Source: Ramlibacter sp. (lineage in GTDB: Bacteria > Pseudomonadota > Gammaproteobacteria > Burkholderiales > Burkholderiaceae_C). Taken from it: DNA of 64,000 nucleotides. This document shows positions 1 through 8,709 of the stretch, in pieces. The stretch spans positions 1,426,001 through 1,490,000 of the forward strand of contig JAHBZM010000001.1 of the NCBI GenBank assembly GCA_019635435.1, written 5' to 3'. Position 1 is the stretch's first letter. Each line of letters begins with the position of its first letter. Below the pieces are notes generated by a model, which did no database searches, had not been told where the DNA came from, and saw nothing but the letters and a program-made list of their open reading frames with translations. Position numbers and translations under genes: made by a program.

Positions 1-374
1 CCATGAAGCAGCACTGGTTTGAGAATCACACGGCCTACACCATGGCCAAGTACGGCATGAGCATGTGCACGCTGGGCCACTCGGGCGAGTTCAAAAAGTA
101 CGGCATTGCCGTCAACAGCCTGTGGCCGCGCACCGCCATTGCCACGGCCGCGCTGCAGATGATCCCCGGCGTGGACGTGAACCTGTGCCGCACGCCCGAG
201 ATCCTGTCCGACGCGGCCTATTTCATCCTCACCAGCGACCCCCGGGCCGACGGCGGCAGCGGTAACTTCTACATCGACGACGAACTGCTCGCGGCGCATG
301 GCGTGACCGCGCTGGACCGCTACGCGGTCAAGCCCGGCACCACGCGCTTCATCCCCGACTTTTTCGTGGACTGA
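1..374 (+). CDS. SDR family oxidoreductase, C-terminal part (cut by window edge)
   Basis: This is the last 123 codons of a short-chain dehydrogenase/reductase; the gene starts upstream of the window. The active-site Y-x-x-x-K pattern is seen as YTMAKYGMS only about 12 residues into the visible part, so the first ATG at position 3 is internal and not the start. The tail PGTTRFIPDFFVD is distinctive and recurs in a gene remnant at 3501-3566. The family is NAD(P)-dependent; the visible part resembles HSDL2-like SDRs, but the substrate cannot be inferred. The role of this C-terminal extension after the Rossmann fold is unknown. Confidence 0.85.
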   Translation, partial: MKQHWFENHTAYTMAKYGMSMCTLGHSGEFKKYGIAVNSLWPRTAIATAALQMIPGVDVNLCRTPEILSDAAYFILTSDPRADGGSGNFYIDDELLAAHGVTALDRYAVKPGTTRFIPDFFVD

Positions 375-386
375 GGCGGCGCGCCA

Positions 387-407
387 CGCCGCGTTGCCAG
401 CGCGGCG
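387..407. terminator. GC-rich hairpin after the SDR gene
   Basis: A 7-bp perfect stem (CGCCGCG/CGCGGCG) with a 7-nt loop lies 13 nt after the SDR stop codon. There is no T-run, so it is only a possible terminator or mRNA 3' stabiliser. Confidence 0.3.
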
Positions 408-476
408 GGCGGCGTTCATGGGAGTGTCACAGGCGGAATTTAGTCTCCGTTGAACCGAAACTTTTCCGGGGATACG

Positions 477-2363
477 ATGAAAATCCGCCTTGCCCGCTGC
501 GCCGCGCTGGCTGCAGTTGCCTCCGCCTCATTGACCGCCTGTGGAGGTTCCGGCTCACCGGCCCCCGCGCCGGTGGTCGAAGCGCCCTTCACCGTCAAGG
601 TGATTGGCTTCAACGACTACCACGGCAACCTTGAGTCGCCCGGAACCTTCGGCACCAGCACGGCCGTGCCGGCCGCCGACCGCCCGCCCGTGGGCGGCGC
701 CGAGTTCATTGCCGCGCACGTGGCCCGGCTGAAAAGCCAGAACCCCAACAACGTGGTGGTGGGCGCCGGTGACTTCATTGGCGCCAGCCCGCTGATTTCT
801 TCCCTGTTCCAGGACGAGCCCGCGGTCGAGACCGTCAACCGCATTGGCCTGGAGTTCAACGCGGTCGGCAACCATGAGTTTGACAAGGGCTCGGCCGAGT
901 TGTTGCGCCTGCAGAACGGGGGCTGCAAAACCACCGGCGGCGTGCAGGACCCCAACAGCTGCAAGGGGGCCGCGGTCGGCACGCCGGTGCCCTTCGAGGG
1001 CGCCAAATTCAAGTGGCTGTCGGCCAACGTGGTCCAGACCGCCACCGGCAAGACGCTGCTGCCGGCCTACGGCATCAAGGAATTCAAGGGCGTGAAGGTG
1101 GCCTTCATCGGCATGACGCTCAAGGCCACGCCCACCATCGTGACCCCGACCGGCGTGGCCGGCCTCACCTTCAAGGACGAGGCCGATACGGTGAATGGCC
1201 TGATTGCCGAACTGCGCGGCCAGGGCATTGAGGCCATTGGCGTCCTGGTCCACCAGGGCGGCTTCCAGACCGGCACGCTGTCGGACATCAACGGCTGCGA
1301 AGGCCAGCTCGCGGGCTCCGACATCGCCAGCATCGTGGCCAGGCTTGACGATGCCGTGGACTTCGTGGTGAGTGGCCACACCCACGCGGCCTACAACTGC
1401 AAGCTGCCCAACAGCAAGGGGCGCAACATTCCGGTCACCAGCTCCAGCGCCTTTGGCCGTGTGCTGACCGACATCGACCTGACCATCAACCCCGCCACCC
1501 GTGACATCACCGCCGCCACCGCGACCAACATCCTGGTCACGCGCAACGATGCCTCGGTGCCCGCCAACCCCACGGTCAGCGCGCTGGTCACGGCCTACAA
1601 GAACCTGGTCTCGCCGCTGGCCAATGCCGTGATCGGCGCCATCACCGCCGACCTGCCCAACAGTCGTGTGGACAAGGCCTGCAACATGCCCGCCGGGGAC
1701 CTGATTGCCGATTCGCAGCTCGCGGCAACGCAGGCAGCCGACTTTGGCGGCGCCGTGGTGGCCTTCATGAACGGCGGCGGCGTGCGCAGCCCGGGCTTCA
1801 ACTTTGCCTCCAGCGCCGCCGGTGAAGGCGATGGCAACGTCACCTACGGAGAAGCGTTCACCGTGCAGCCGTTTGGCAACAGCCTGGTGACGCTGTCACT
1901 GACCACCAGGGACATCAGGGACTTCCTGGAAGAGCAGTTTGCCGGCTGCCTGGGGCAATCCGCCACCGCCACGCGCGTGGCCATCCCGTCCGGCGGCTTC
2001 AAGTACACGTGGGATGGCGCCAAGGCGTGTGGCGCGCGCATCAGCAACGTAACCCTGCGCACCGGCGCGGTGACCGAGACGCTGGTCGATGCGCTGGGCG
2101 TGGTGCAGAACCCCACCAAGGTCTACCGTGTCACGGTCAACAATTTCATGGCCGATGGCGGTGACGGTTATTCCACCCTCGTGCGCGGCACCAACCGGCT
2201 GGGGGGCGCCCAGGACATTGACGCCCTGACCGCCTACATGGCCGGCTTCAAGGTCCCCAAGGCGGCTTATGCGCCCAATGCCAACCCGGCCGATGCCGGC
2301 ACGCCGCGCATCAACCGCACCGGCGGCACCACTTGCCCCACGGGCGCGAACGTCAACTCTTGA
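477..2363 (+). CDS. Lipoprotein 5'-nucleotidase / metallophosphatase
   Basis: A 628-residue periplasmic or membrane-anchored 5'-nucleotidase of the UshA/NutA family, hydrolysing nucleotides or related phosphoesters. The N-terminus has a lipoprotein signal with lipobox LTAC (Cys22). Metallophosphatase motifs follow in order: D47-x-H49 (FNDYHGN), GD99, GNHE (132-134), a VHQGG block and SGHTH. The C-terminal substrate domain shows NGGGVR, TYGEAFTVQPFGN and MADGGDGYS. The ATG at 477 is preferred over an upstream TTG at 450 because it gives a proper signal peptide. Its stop overlaps the start of the next gene (TTGA), which suggests translational coupling. The likely role is scavenging of nucleotides or phosphate; the substrate is not certain. 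Confidence 0.88.
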   Translation: MKIRLARCAALAAVASASLTACGGSGSPAPAPVVEAPFTVKVIGFNDYHGNLESPGTFGTSTAVPAADRPPVGGAEFIAAHVARLKSQNPNNVVVGAGDFIGASPLISSLFQDEPAVETVNRIGLEFNAVGNHEFDKGSAELLRLQNGGCKTTGGVQDPNSCKGAAVGTPVPFEGAKFKWLSANVVQTATGKTLLPAYGIKEFKGVKVAFIGMTLKATPTIVTPTGVAGLTFKDEADTVNGLIAELRGQGIEAIGVLVHQGGFQTGTLSDINGCEGQLAGSDIASIVARLDDAVDFVVSGHTHAAYNCKLPNSKGRNIPVTSSSAFGRVLTDIDLTINPATRDITAATATNILVTRNDASVPANPTVSALVTAYKNLVSPLANAVIGAITADLPNSRVDKACNMPAGDLIADSQLAATQAADFGGAVVAFMNGGGVRSPGFNFASSAAGEGDGNVTYGEAFTVQPFGNSLVTLSLTTRDIRDFLEEQFAGCLGQSATATRVAIPSGGFKYTWDGAKACGARISNVTLRTGAVTETLVDALGVVQNPTKVYRVTVNNFMADGGDGYSTLVRGTNRLGGAQDIDALTAYMAGFKVPKAAYAPNANPADAGTPRINRTGGTTCPTGANVNS

Positions 2364-3475
2364 AGCGGCGCCATGTCGTGGCGGCCCTGGGTGGGGCCGC
2401 CGTTTGCCTGACGGCCGGGGCCCACACCGGCCCCCTGCCCGGCGCCGCGCGGCAGCACGAGCGCCGCGCCCTGTTACGCCAGGCCGAGGCGGCCCTGCAG
2501 CGCCTGGACACCGGCGCGGCCGAGCACGCGCTGGAACTGGCGGGCAACCTCGCGCACGAGGCGGACACTGAAATCCTCCTGCTGCGCACCTGCATGCAGC
2601 AGGGGCAGTACCGCAAGGCACTCGCGTTCGCGGCCCACACGGCCGGCGTGCATCAGGACGAAGTGGGCGGCACCTTGCTCTATGCCTGGCTGCTTCACCT
2701 GGGTGGGCAGCGCGACGCGGCCCAACGGCTGCTGGCGCGCCTGCAGGCGGGTGCGCGCGGGCAGCGCCTGGTGCGCGACACCCGCGCGCTGCTGGCCAGC
2801 GATGCCCCGGTGGTGGGCGCGGCCTTGCTGCAGCCGCCCCTTCGCCTGGCGCCTTTTGCGCAGCGCCTGCCTGGCAGCGAGCAGGCCGCGGTGCTGGGCA
2901 CGGCCACCCTGGTGCGGGGTGGGCGCTTTGCGCTCGCTCCGGCGCAGGTGCTGGGCGCGCAGGCCCGGGGCTGGGTGCGCAACGGGCTCGGCCAGATGCG
3001 CGCCGCGCGCGTGGTGGGGCAGGCGGCGCACCGGCTGGTGTTGCTGGAACTCGCTCACCCCCTGCCCGATGCCCGTGCCGTGGGCGTGCCGCGCGACATG
3101 TTTCCTGGCGCACCGGGCTACCTGGCGGGCTACACCGCGCATCGGGGCGGGGCGCCGGCCTGGCCGCTTTTGCGCCCCGGCTTTCTGGGCGCCGCGCAGG
3201 ACGATGGCACGCGCGCCCTGGGCGTGGCGGTGCCCGCGCGGCAACCCCTGGGCGGGCCTTTGTATGACGCAGCGGGCCGTGTGGCGGGCGTGGCGGTGGC
3301 AGGCCCCGGGGGCGGGCAACTGGTGCCGGCCTCGCGGCTGGCCGGGGCGTTTGGCGCCGACCTGTTCGCCGCCCCCGCGGCAGGGGTGGGGGCCGGTGCC
3401 GCGGCCAGCGCTGGCGCGGATGCCATCTACGAGCTTGCGCTGGTGCAGGCGTTACAAATCATGGGCCGCCGATAG
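2360..3475 (+). CDS. Exported protein with TPR-like N-half and degenerate trypsin-like C-half
   Basis: A 371-residue protein that most likely starts at TTG 2360, inside the stop of the nucleotidase gene. Residues 1-22 look like a signal peptide with twin Arg-Arg. Residues 35-150 are helical and Ala/Leu-rich, resembling TPR-type repeats. Residues 178-330 follow the trypsin/DegP fold by pattern: GTATLV, then ALAPAQVL where TNAHVV is expected (Q196 for His), HRLVLLEL for the Asp strand (no Asp), and QPLGGPLYDAAGRVAG for G-x-SGGP (L297 for Ser). All three triad positions appear replaced, so it is probably a non-proteolytic pseudoprotease. Coupling to the nucleotidase suggests joint function in the envelope. 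The fold assignment is pattern-based and not verified. Confidence 0.6.
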   Translation: MKRRHVVAALGGAAVCLTAGAHTGPLPGAARQHERRALLRQAEAALQRLDTGAAEHALELAGNLAHEADTEILLLRTCMQQGQYRKALAFAAHTAGVHQDEVGGTLLYAWLLHLGGQRDAAQRLLARLQAGARGQRLVRDTRALLASDAPVVGAALLQPPLRLAPFAQRLPGSEQAAVLGTATLVRGGRFALAPAQVLGAQARGWVRNGLGQMRAARVVGQAAHRLVLLELAHPLPDARAVGVPRDMFPGAPGYLAGYTAHRGGAPAWPLLRPGFLGAAQDDGTRALGVAVPARQPLGGPLYDAAGRVAGVAVAGPGGGQLVPASRLAGAFGADLFAAPAAGVGAGAAASAGADAIYELALVQALQIMGRR

Positions 3476-3500
3476 GCGCCGGCTGCCCATTGGCGGCCAA

Positions 3501-3566
3501 TTGCTGGAAGAATATGCGTTCGCGCCGGGCACGACCCGGTTCATCCCCGACTTTTTTGTGGATTGA
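3501..3566 (+). pseudogene. 22-codon remnant of a second SDR gene (3' end)
   Basis: The reading frame ending at 3566 encodes LLEEYAFAPGTTRFIPDFFVD. Its last 13 residues are identical to the end of the SDR gene at 1-374. Over the last 14 codons including stop (333-374 versus 3525-3566), six third-position differences are seen and none changes an amino acid. No SDR coding sequence is found upstream of 3501; the pseudoprotease gene ends at 3475. This is the tail of a diverged SDR paralogue whose body has been deleted. The next gene starts 6 nt after its stop without a clear Shine-Dalgarno, as expected if it was once coupled to the lost gene. Confidence 0.75.
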
Positions 3567-3572
3567 ACTGCC

Positions 3573-3968
3573 ATGAGCTACATGCTGCTGATTGCCGAAC
3601 CCGTGGGCCAGCGCCGTGCCCGCACCGAAGCCGAGGGCCGGGCCGCCTACCAGCAGATGACCGACTTTGCCGCCAGCCTCCAGTCGCGCGGCCTGCTCAA
3701 GGCCACGCAGTCGCTGGCTTCTGAAAACCAGGCCGCCCGCGTCACGGTGCGCGGCGGCAAGGCCCAGGTGCTCGACGGCCCGTTTGCCGAGGCCAAGGAA
3801 ATGATCGGCGGCTACTTCCTGCTCACCTGCAAGACCTTTGAAGAGGCCGTGGCCATTGCCAGCGAATGCCCGGCGGCCCAGTGGGCCACCGTGGAGGTGC
3901 GCGGCTTTGCGCCCTGCTACGACGACGGTGTGCGGCCGCTCGCCGCCCCCGCGTCCGCAGCAGCCTAG
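3573..3968 (+). CDS. YCII/DGPF-domain protein
   Basis: A 131-residue YCII-related protein with the diagnostic DGPFAEAKEMIGGYFLL segment (about residues 70-86). Family members form ferredoxin-like folds; the function is unknown, but they are regularly encoded next to ECF42-type sigma factors, as here. First of six small genes running to the sigma factor at 6305. There is no good ribosome-binding site. It starts 6 nt after the SDR remnant stop, so its former translation may have depended on that gene. The start ATG 3573 is the only reasonable choice. Confidence 0.85.
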   Translation: MSYMLLIAEPVGQRRARTEAEGRAAYQQMTDFAASLQSRGLLKATQSLASENQAARVTVRGGKAQVLDGPFAEAKEMIGGYFLLTCKTFEEAVAIASECPAAQWATVEVRGFAPCYDDGVRPLAAPASAAA

Positions 3969-4064
3969 GGTTTTTACCTAGCTTGATGTGTCGAAACCGC
4001 GGCCTGCGGTTCGTCGTGGTGGCAAAGGCCCATTCCGGTTGCCTTTCACAAGGAGTGACGCACC

Positions 4065-4538
4065 ATGCCCACCACCACCCCCTGCCTGTGGTTTGATCGC
4101 CAGGCCAAGGAGGCTGCGGACTTTTATGTCTCGGTCTTTCCCCGCTCGCGCATTACCGCGCTGACCCACTACGGCCCCGGCATGCCCGTGCCCGAGGGCA
4201 CGGTGCTGACCGTGGCCTTTGAGCTCGACGGCCGCGGCTACACCGCGCTCAATGGCGGCCCGCACTTCAGCTTTTCGCCCGCGATCTCGTTTGTGGTGGA
4301 GTGTGCCGACCAGGCCGAGGTGGACCACTACTGGCACCACCTGTCGGCCTACCCCGAGCATGAGCAGTGCGGTTGGGTCAAGGACAAATTTGGCGTGTCG
4401 TGGCAGATCGTGCCCAAGGCCATGCTCGACATGCTGCAGCACCCCGACGCCGCGGGCCGCCAGCGCGCCATGGCCGCGATGATGGGCATGAAGAAGCTGG
4501 ACACCGCGGCCCTGCAACGTGCCTTTGATGGCCGGTAA
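4065..4538 (+). CDS. VOC family protein, PhnB-like
   Basis: A 157-residue vicinal-oxygen-chelate protein of the PhnB type (often mislabelled 3-demethylubiquinone methyltransferase). It begins TTPCLWFDRQAKEAADFY and contains LNGGPHFSFSPAISFVVEC, then a GWVKDKFGVSWQIVPKAM block, all typical of this family. These are single-domain beta-alpha-beta-beta-beta folds with varied or unknown activities. The start is supported by AAGGAG about 10 nt upstream. Second gene in the DGPF/VOC row; the next gene's ATG lies 13 nt after this stop. Confidence 0.85.
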   Translation: MPTTTPCLWFDRQAKEAADFYVSVFPRSRITALTHYGPGMPVPEGTVLTVAFELDGRGYTALNGGPHFSFSPAISFVVECADQAEVDHYWHHLSAYPEHEQCGWVKDKFGVSWQIVPKAMLDMLQHPDAAGRQRAMAAMMGMKKLDTAALQRAFDGR

Positions 4539-4551
4539 CCGGAGCGCCACC

Positions 4552-4974
4552 ATGATGAACCCCGTTGTGCACTTTGAAATGCCCTATGACGACGCCGACC
4601 GCATCGTCCGCTTTTATCAATCAGTGTTTGGCTGGCAACTGCAGCGCCTGGGCGAGGCCATGGGCAACTATGTGCTCGCCACCACCGCCACCCAGGCCGA
4701 GGCGCCGCCCGTGGAGCACACCGCGGTGCGCGGCGTGATCAACGGCGGCTTTTACCCGCGCAACCCGGACTGGCCCGCGCAGCACCCGTCGGTGGTGATC
4801 GGGGTGGACGACGTGCAGGCCGCCATGGCCCGCGTGGCCGCCGCGGGCGGCGAGGTGCTCGGCGAGCCCGTGGTGATCCCCGGCGTGGGCCACTATGTTT
4901 CCTTCTACGACACCGAGCGCAACCGCGTGAGCATGCTGCAGCCCTTGCCCCTGGCGGGTGGCGGTGCCCGCTGA
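4552..4974 (+). CDS. VOC family (glyoxalase-like) protein
   Basis: About 140 residues beginning MMNPVVHFEMPYDDADRIVR, with the N-terminal VOC pattern FYQSVFGWQ, a central GVDDVQAAMARVAAAGGEVL helix and a C-terminal VGHYVSFYDTERNRVSMLQP strand. This matches the glyoxalase/bleomycin-resistance superfamily group that keeps metal-site positions (His in VHFEMP, Glu in DTERN). The start ATG 4552 is preceded by GGAG at 4541. Reaction unknown. Third gene in the row leading to the ECF42 sigma factor. Confidence 0.83.
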   Translation: MMNPVVHFEMPYDDADRIVRFYQSVFGWQLQRLGEAMGNYVLATTATQAEAPPVEHTAVRGVINGGFYPRNPDWPAQHPSVVIGVDDVQAAMARVAAAGGEVLGEPVVIPGVGHYVSFYDTERNRVSMLQPLPLAGGGAR

Positions 4975-4999
4975 CACGCAACGCCTTCAGGAGCCCCCC

Positions 5000-5440
5000 A
5001 TGCGTTTCATGATCATCGTCAAGTCGTGCCCCGAGTTCGAGGCCGAGACCACGCCGCAAACCCCGGATGAAGCCCTCATGGCAGCCATGGCCGATTTCCA
5101 TGAGCAACTGGCCAGGGCTGGCGTGCTGCTGGACGCCAGCGGCCTGCAGCCCAGCCGCAAGGGCTGGCGCATCCACTACGACGGGCAGAAGCGCACCGTG
5201 GTAGACGGCCCGTTTGCCGAGAGCAAGGAACTGATCGCCGGCTACACCACCATCCAGGTGCGCAGCCGCGAGGAAGCCATGGAGTGGTCGCGCCGGTTCC
5301 CCAACCCGGCGGGCGAGGGCCTGCCCGCGGTGATCGAGGTCCGCCAGCTTTATGAACTGGACGACTTCACGCCCAACGAGCAGGTGCAGCGCTTTCGCGA
5401 CATCAACACACCCGGCCGGACGCAACCGGCCTCTGCCTGA
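5000..5440 (+). CDS. YCII/DGPF-domain protein
   Basis: A 146-residue second YCII-related protein, with DGPFAESKELIAGYTTIQV in mid-sequence and MRFMIIVKSCPEFEAE at the N-terminus, typical of the PhnB-neighbour YCII group. The start ATG 5000 follows AGGAG at 4989. It is a paralogue of the gene at 3573 and shares its DGPFAE-K motif. No catalytic role has been settled for the family. Confidence 0.85.
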   Translation: MRFMIIVKSCPEFEAETTPQTPDEALMAAMADFHEQLARAGVLLDASGLQPSRKGWRIHYDGQKRTVVDGPFAESKELIAGYTTIQVRSREEAMEWSRRFPNPAGEGLPAVIEVRQLYELDDFTPNEQVQRFRDINTPGRTQPASA

Positions 5441-5460
5441 AAAAAAAAGGAGCACTCAAC

Positions 5461-5862
5461 ATGCAGATCAAATTCATCAGCCTCATGGTGGCTGACCAGG
5501 ACAAGGCACTGGCCTTCTACACCGGCGTTCTGGGCTTTCAGAAATGCGCCGATATCCCCATGGGCAGCTACCGCTGGTTGACCGTGACATCGCCCGACGG
5601 CATTGACGGCGTGGAACTGGTGCTGGAGCCCATGGCCTTTCCTCCCGCGCAGGTCTACCAGAAGGCCTTGTTCGAGGCCGGCATTCCCGCCACCGCCGTG
5701 ATCACCACCGACATCCAAGCCGAGGTGAAAAAGCTCAAGGCCAGGGGCGTGGTCTTTCGCGGCGAGCCGCAGGCCATGGGCCCGATCACCGCCGTGGTGT
5801 TTGAAGACACGTGCGGCAACCTCATCAACCTGGTCCAGCCCGCAACCCCGGGGCAGGCCTGA
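5461..5862 (+). CDS. VOC family glyoxalase/dioxygenase-like protein
   Basis: A 133-residue VOC protein: MQIKFISLMVADQDKALAFY start, GVLGFQKCADIPMG, a GVELVLEP block, a KKLKARGVVFRGEPQAMG helix-strand and a C-terminal VVFEDTCGNLINLVQP metal-side strand (Glu in FED). Strong ribosome-binding site AAAGGAG at 5446. The closest recognised types are uncharacterised glyoxalase/bleomycin-resistance proteins. Part of the DGPF/VOC row. Confidence 0.85.
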   Translation: MQIKFISLMVADQDKALAFYTGVLGFQKCADIPMGSYRWLTVTSPDGIDGVELVLEPMAFPPAQVYQKALFEAGIPATAVITTDIQAEVKKLKARGVVFRGEPQAMGPITAVVFEDTCGNLINLVQPATPGQA

Positions 5863-5881
5863 ACCGACCCAAGGAGTTCTC

Positions 5882-6292
5882 ATGTCACGCCAGATCTTTG
5901 TCAACCTGCCCATCAAGAACATGGCCAGCAGCCAGGCCTTCTTCAAAAGCCTGGGCTTCAGCTTCAACCCGCAATTCACCAACGAGCAGGGCGCCTGCAT
6001 GGTGGTGGCCGACAACATCTTTGTGATGCTGCTCATCGAGCCGTTCTTCCAGACCTTCACCAAGAAGCCCGTGGCCGACGCCACGAAGTCCACCGAGGTG
6101 CTGGTCTGCCTGTCGTGCGAAAGCCGCGCCGAGGTGGACGACCTGGTCAAGAAGGCCGTGGCCGCCGGCGGCACCACGCCCAACCCGCCGCAGGACCACG
6201 GCTTCATGTACGCGCACAGCTTCACCGACCTGGACGGGCACGGCTGGGAACTGGTCTACATGGATCCGGCCGCCACGCCGCCGCAGATGTAA
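5882..6292 (+). CDS. VOC family protein (glyoxalase superfamily)
   Basis: A 136-residue VOC protein starting MSRQIFVNLPIKNMASSQAF, followed by FKSLGFSFNPQFTNEQGACM. The C-terminal strand DLDGHGWELVYMDP carries the usual metal-ligand-side Glu. The start ATG 5882 has AAGGAG 8 nt upstream. It sits 12 nt before the sigma-factor gene, so the two are almost certainly co-transcribed. Fourth VOC-type gene of the cluster. Confidence 0.85.
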   Translation: MSRQIFVNLPIKNMASSQAFFKSLGFSFNPQFTNEQGACMVVADNIFVMLLIEPFFQTFTKKPVADATKSTEVLVCLSCESRAEVDDLVKKAVAAGGTTPNPPQDHGFMYAHSFTDLDGHGWELVYMDPAATPPQM

Positions 6293-6304
6293 GCGCAGCG
6301 GCTG

Positions 6305-7603
<1,299 letters not shown>

Positions 7604-7617
7604 GTCGCTGAGTGGGC

Positions 7618-7682
7618 TAGTTGCTACAAGTTTCGTAGCGCACTGAGGCCGCCAGGTATGGACTCCAGGCATATTTGACTTG
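7618..7682. repeat. Palindromic dispersed repeat, intergenic copy
   Basis: Copy of the ~60-bp element described in the findings. Block 1 is a hairpin TTGCTACAAGTTTCGTAGCG, block 2 is CACTGAGGCCGCCAGG, block 3 is TGGACTCCAGGCATATTTG. It lies 15 nt after the sigma-factor stop. The rest of 7604-7900 holds no gene I can support and is clearly AT-richer than the genes before it. Confidence 0.7.
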
Positions 7683-7900
7683 AATTCTCCTTGCGGGCGC
7701 ATGGCCGGGGTCTTATTTGTGGTCTCTTTGTCGAGTTCGGGTAGCCAAGGAATTCAAATTGCGGGCAGGCGATGATTGCACGCGGGATGGGATTGTCTTG
7801 CACTGTATTGCTGAGTGCTCTTTCGTCCAATTTGTACGCCCATCTAGCTTGGGGATTTCAGGATTGGTATTCGCCAGCATTCCGTTAGGATGCGCAAGAC

Positions 7901-8356
7901 ATGGTGGAAACACTAGCAATCCTTTCAGCAGTCACCGCACTCTTCGCTGTCGTCTTGGGGCCGTTAGTTTCTCTGTGGGCCGCACAGCGTCAGAGTCGAG
8001 TGGCGGTGCTTTCCGCCAATCGGCAAGCATGGATCAATACGTTGCGCGACCTTCTTGCTGAGTGCATGGCAATTAGCGGGTTCATTCACGTCGCGGATTG
8101 GTCTGAGCGAAAGCAATCTGAGTTTGATGAAAAGATGGAGCGCTTTGCGCTGGTTGTCTCAAAAATTCGTCTAATGCTCAATCCGAACGAGCAAGACCAC
8201 CAGCGTTTGAATGAAATGCTTGCTGAATTGATGGCAAGCCTTCGATCTCTTAAAGAAAAGAATGCAGTCAAGGGCGCAAAAATTATGAGGGACTTCGTTC
8301 CGCTCTCGCAGACTATTCTCAAGCGCGAATGGGAAAGAGTGAAGCGGGTCGAATAA
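7901..8356 (+). CDS. Hypothetical protein with N-terminal membrane segment
   Basis: 151 residues, family not recognised. Residues 3-29 form one hydrophobic membrane segment (ETLAILSAVTALFAVVLGPL). The remainder is charged and helical (SERKQSEFDEKMERFALVVS; LAELMASLRSLKEKNAVKG), suggesting a membrane-anchored cytoplasmic coiled-coil-like domain. Base composition is well below the window average, and codon use includes many A/T-ending codons, so it looks acquired. No SD-like sequence is obvious before the ATG. The position in a low-GC patch with an attC-like site suggests cassette or island DNA. Confidence 0.55.
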   Translation: MVETLAILSAVTALFAVVLGPLVSLWAAQRQSRVAVLSANRQAWINTLRDLLAECMAISGFIHVADWSERKQSEFDEKMERFALVVSKIRLMLNPNEQDHQRLNEMLAELMASLRSLKEKNAVKGAKIMRDFVPLSQTILKREWERVKRVE

Positions 8357-8709
8357 TGCCACTTAATGCTGCGATCATTCCGGGCACTCTGCATGCCGTT
8401 TTGCGGAATCCATACGCTGGATGACACCTCGCAAGCTGTGGTTCTTCAAGCGCAGGCTCCCGCAGCGGATGAAGTAGCCGCGTTGGCGGGGTAAGACCGG
8501 AGGCAGGTTTGGTGTACATCATGAGCACTCTGTTGTGTCCGACCAATACGGTTCCGATGATGACTCGGGTGGGATGGCGCTGTATGGCGATGCATCGATC
8601 ATGCCCACGGTCCCAGTTTGTTTCATCGTCTATCTTGGGAATGCCAAGAGAGGCGCTCGGCTACATTGAGTTAGATTTCGGGGCGCAATAGCTCGGAGCT
8701 TTCGAGTTC
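8357..8709. other. Intergenic stretch without a supported gene
   Basis: About 350 nt of moderate-GC DNA between two unknown genes. Short open frames exist (for example GTG 8535 to stop 8669, 44 codons), but none has a convincing start, ribosome-binding site or family match. No strong hairpin or promoter was identified. It may be a decayed gene. Confidence 0.4.

Noticed and set aside
450..476. Upstream TTG start for the nucleotidase gene
   Set aside because: The ATG at 477 gives a clean lipoprotein signal; the extra nine residues would disturb it.
1896..3113. Long reading frame on the minus strand opposite the nucleotidase and pseudoprotease genes
   Set aside because: It is Arg/Ala/Pro-rich and has no recognisable domain; GC-rich coding DNA produces such frames on the opposite strand.
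2682..3566. Reading frame that ends with the SDR-like tail PGTTRFIPDFFVD
   Set aside because: Only the last 22 codons look like SDR; the upstream part overlaps the pseudoprotease gene in another frame and is Arg/Trp-rich. It is treated as a remnant and not as a gene.
7713..7919. Minus-strand frames in the low-GC gap
   Set aside because: They overlap one another, lack ribosome-binding sites, and show no domain pattern.
8535..8669. Possible 44-codon gene with GTG start in the low-GC gap
   Set aside because: No Shine-Dalgarno or family match; it may be a decayed gene.
8670..8676. GTTAGAT, a perfect R' box of an integron attC site
   Set aside because: No matching RYYYAAC box and no palindrome lie within the usual distance upstream.
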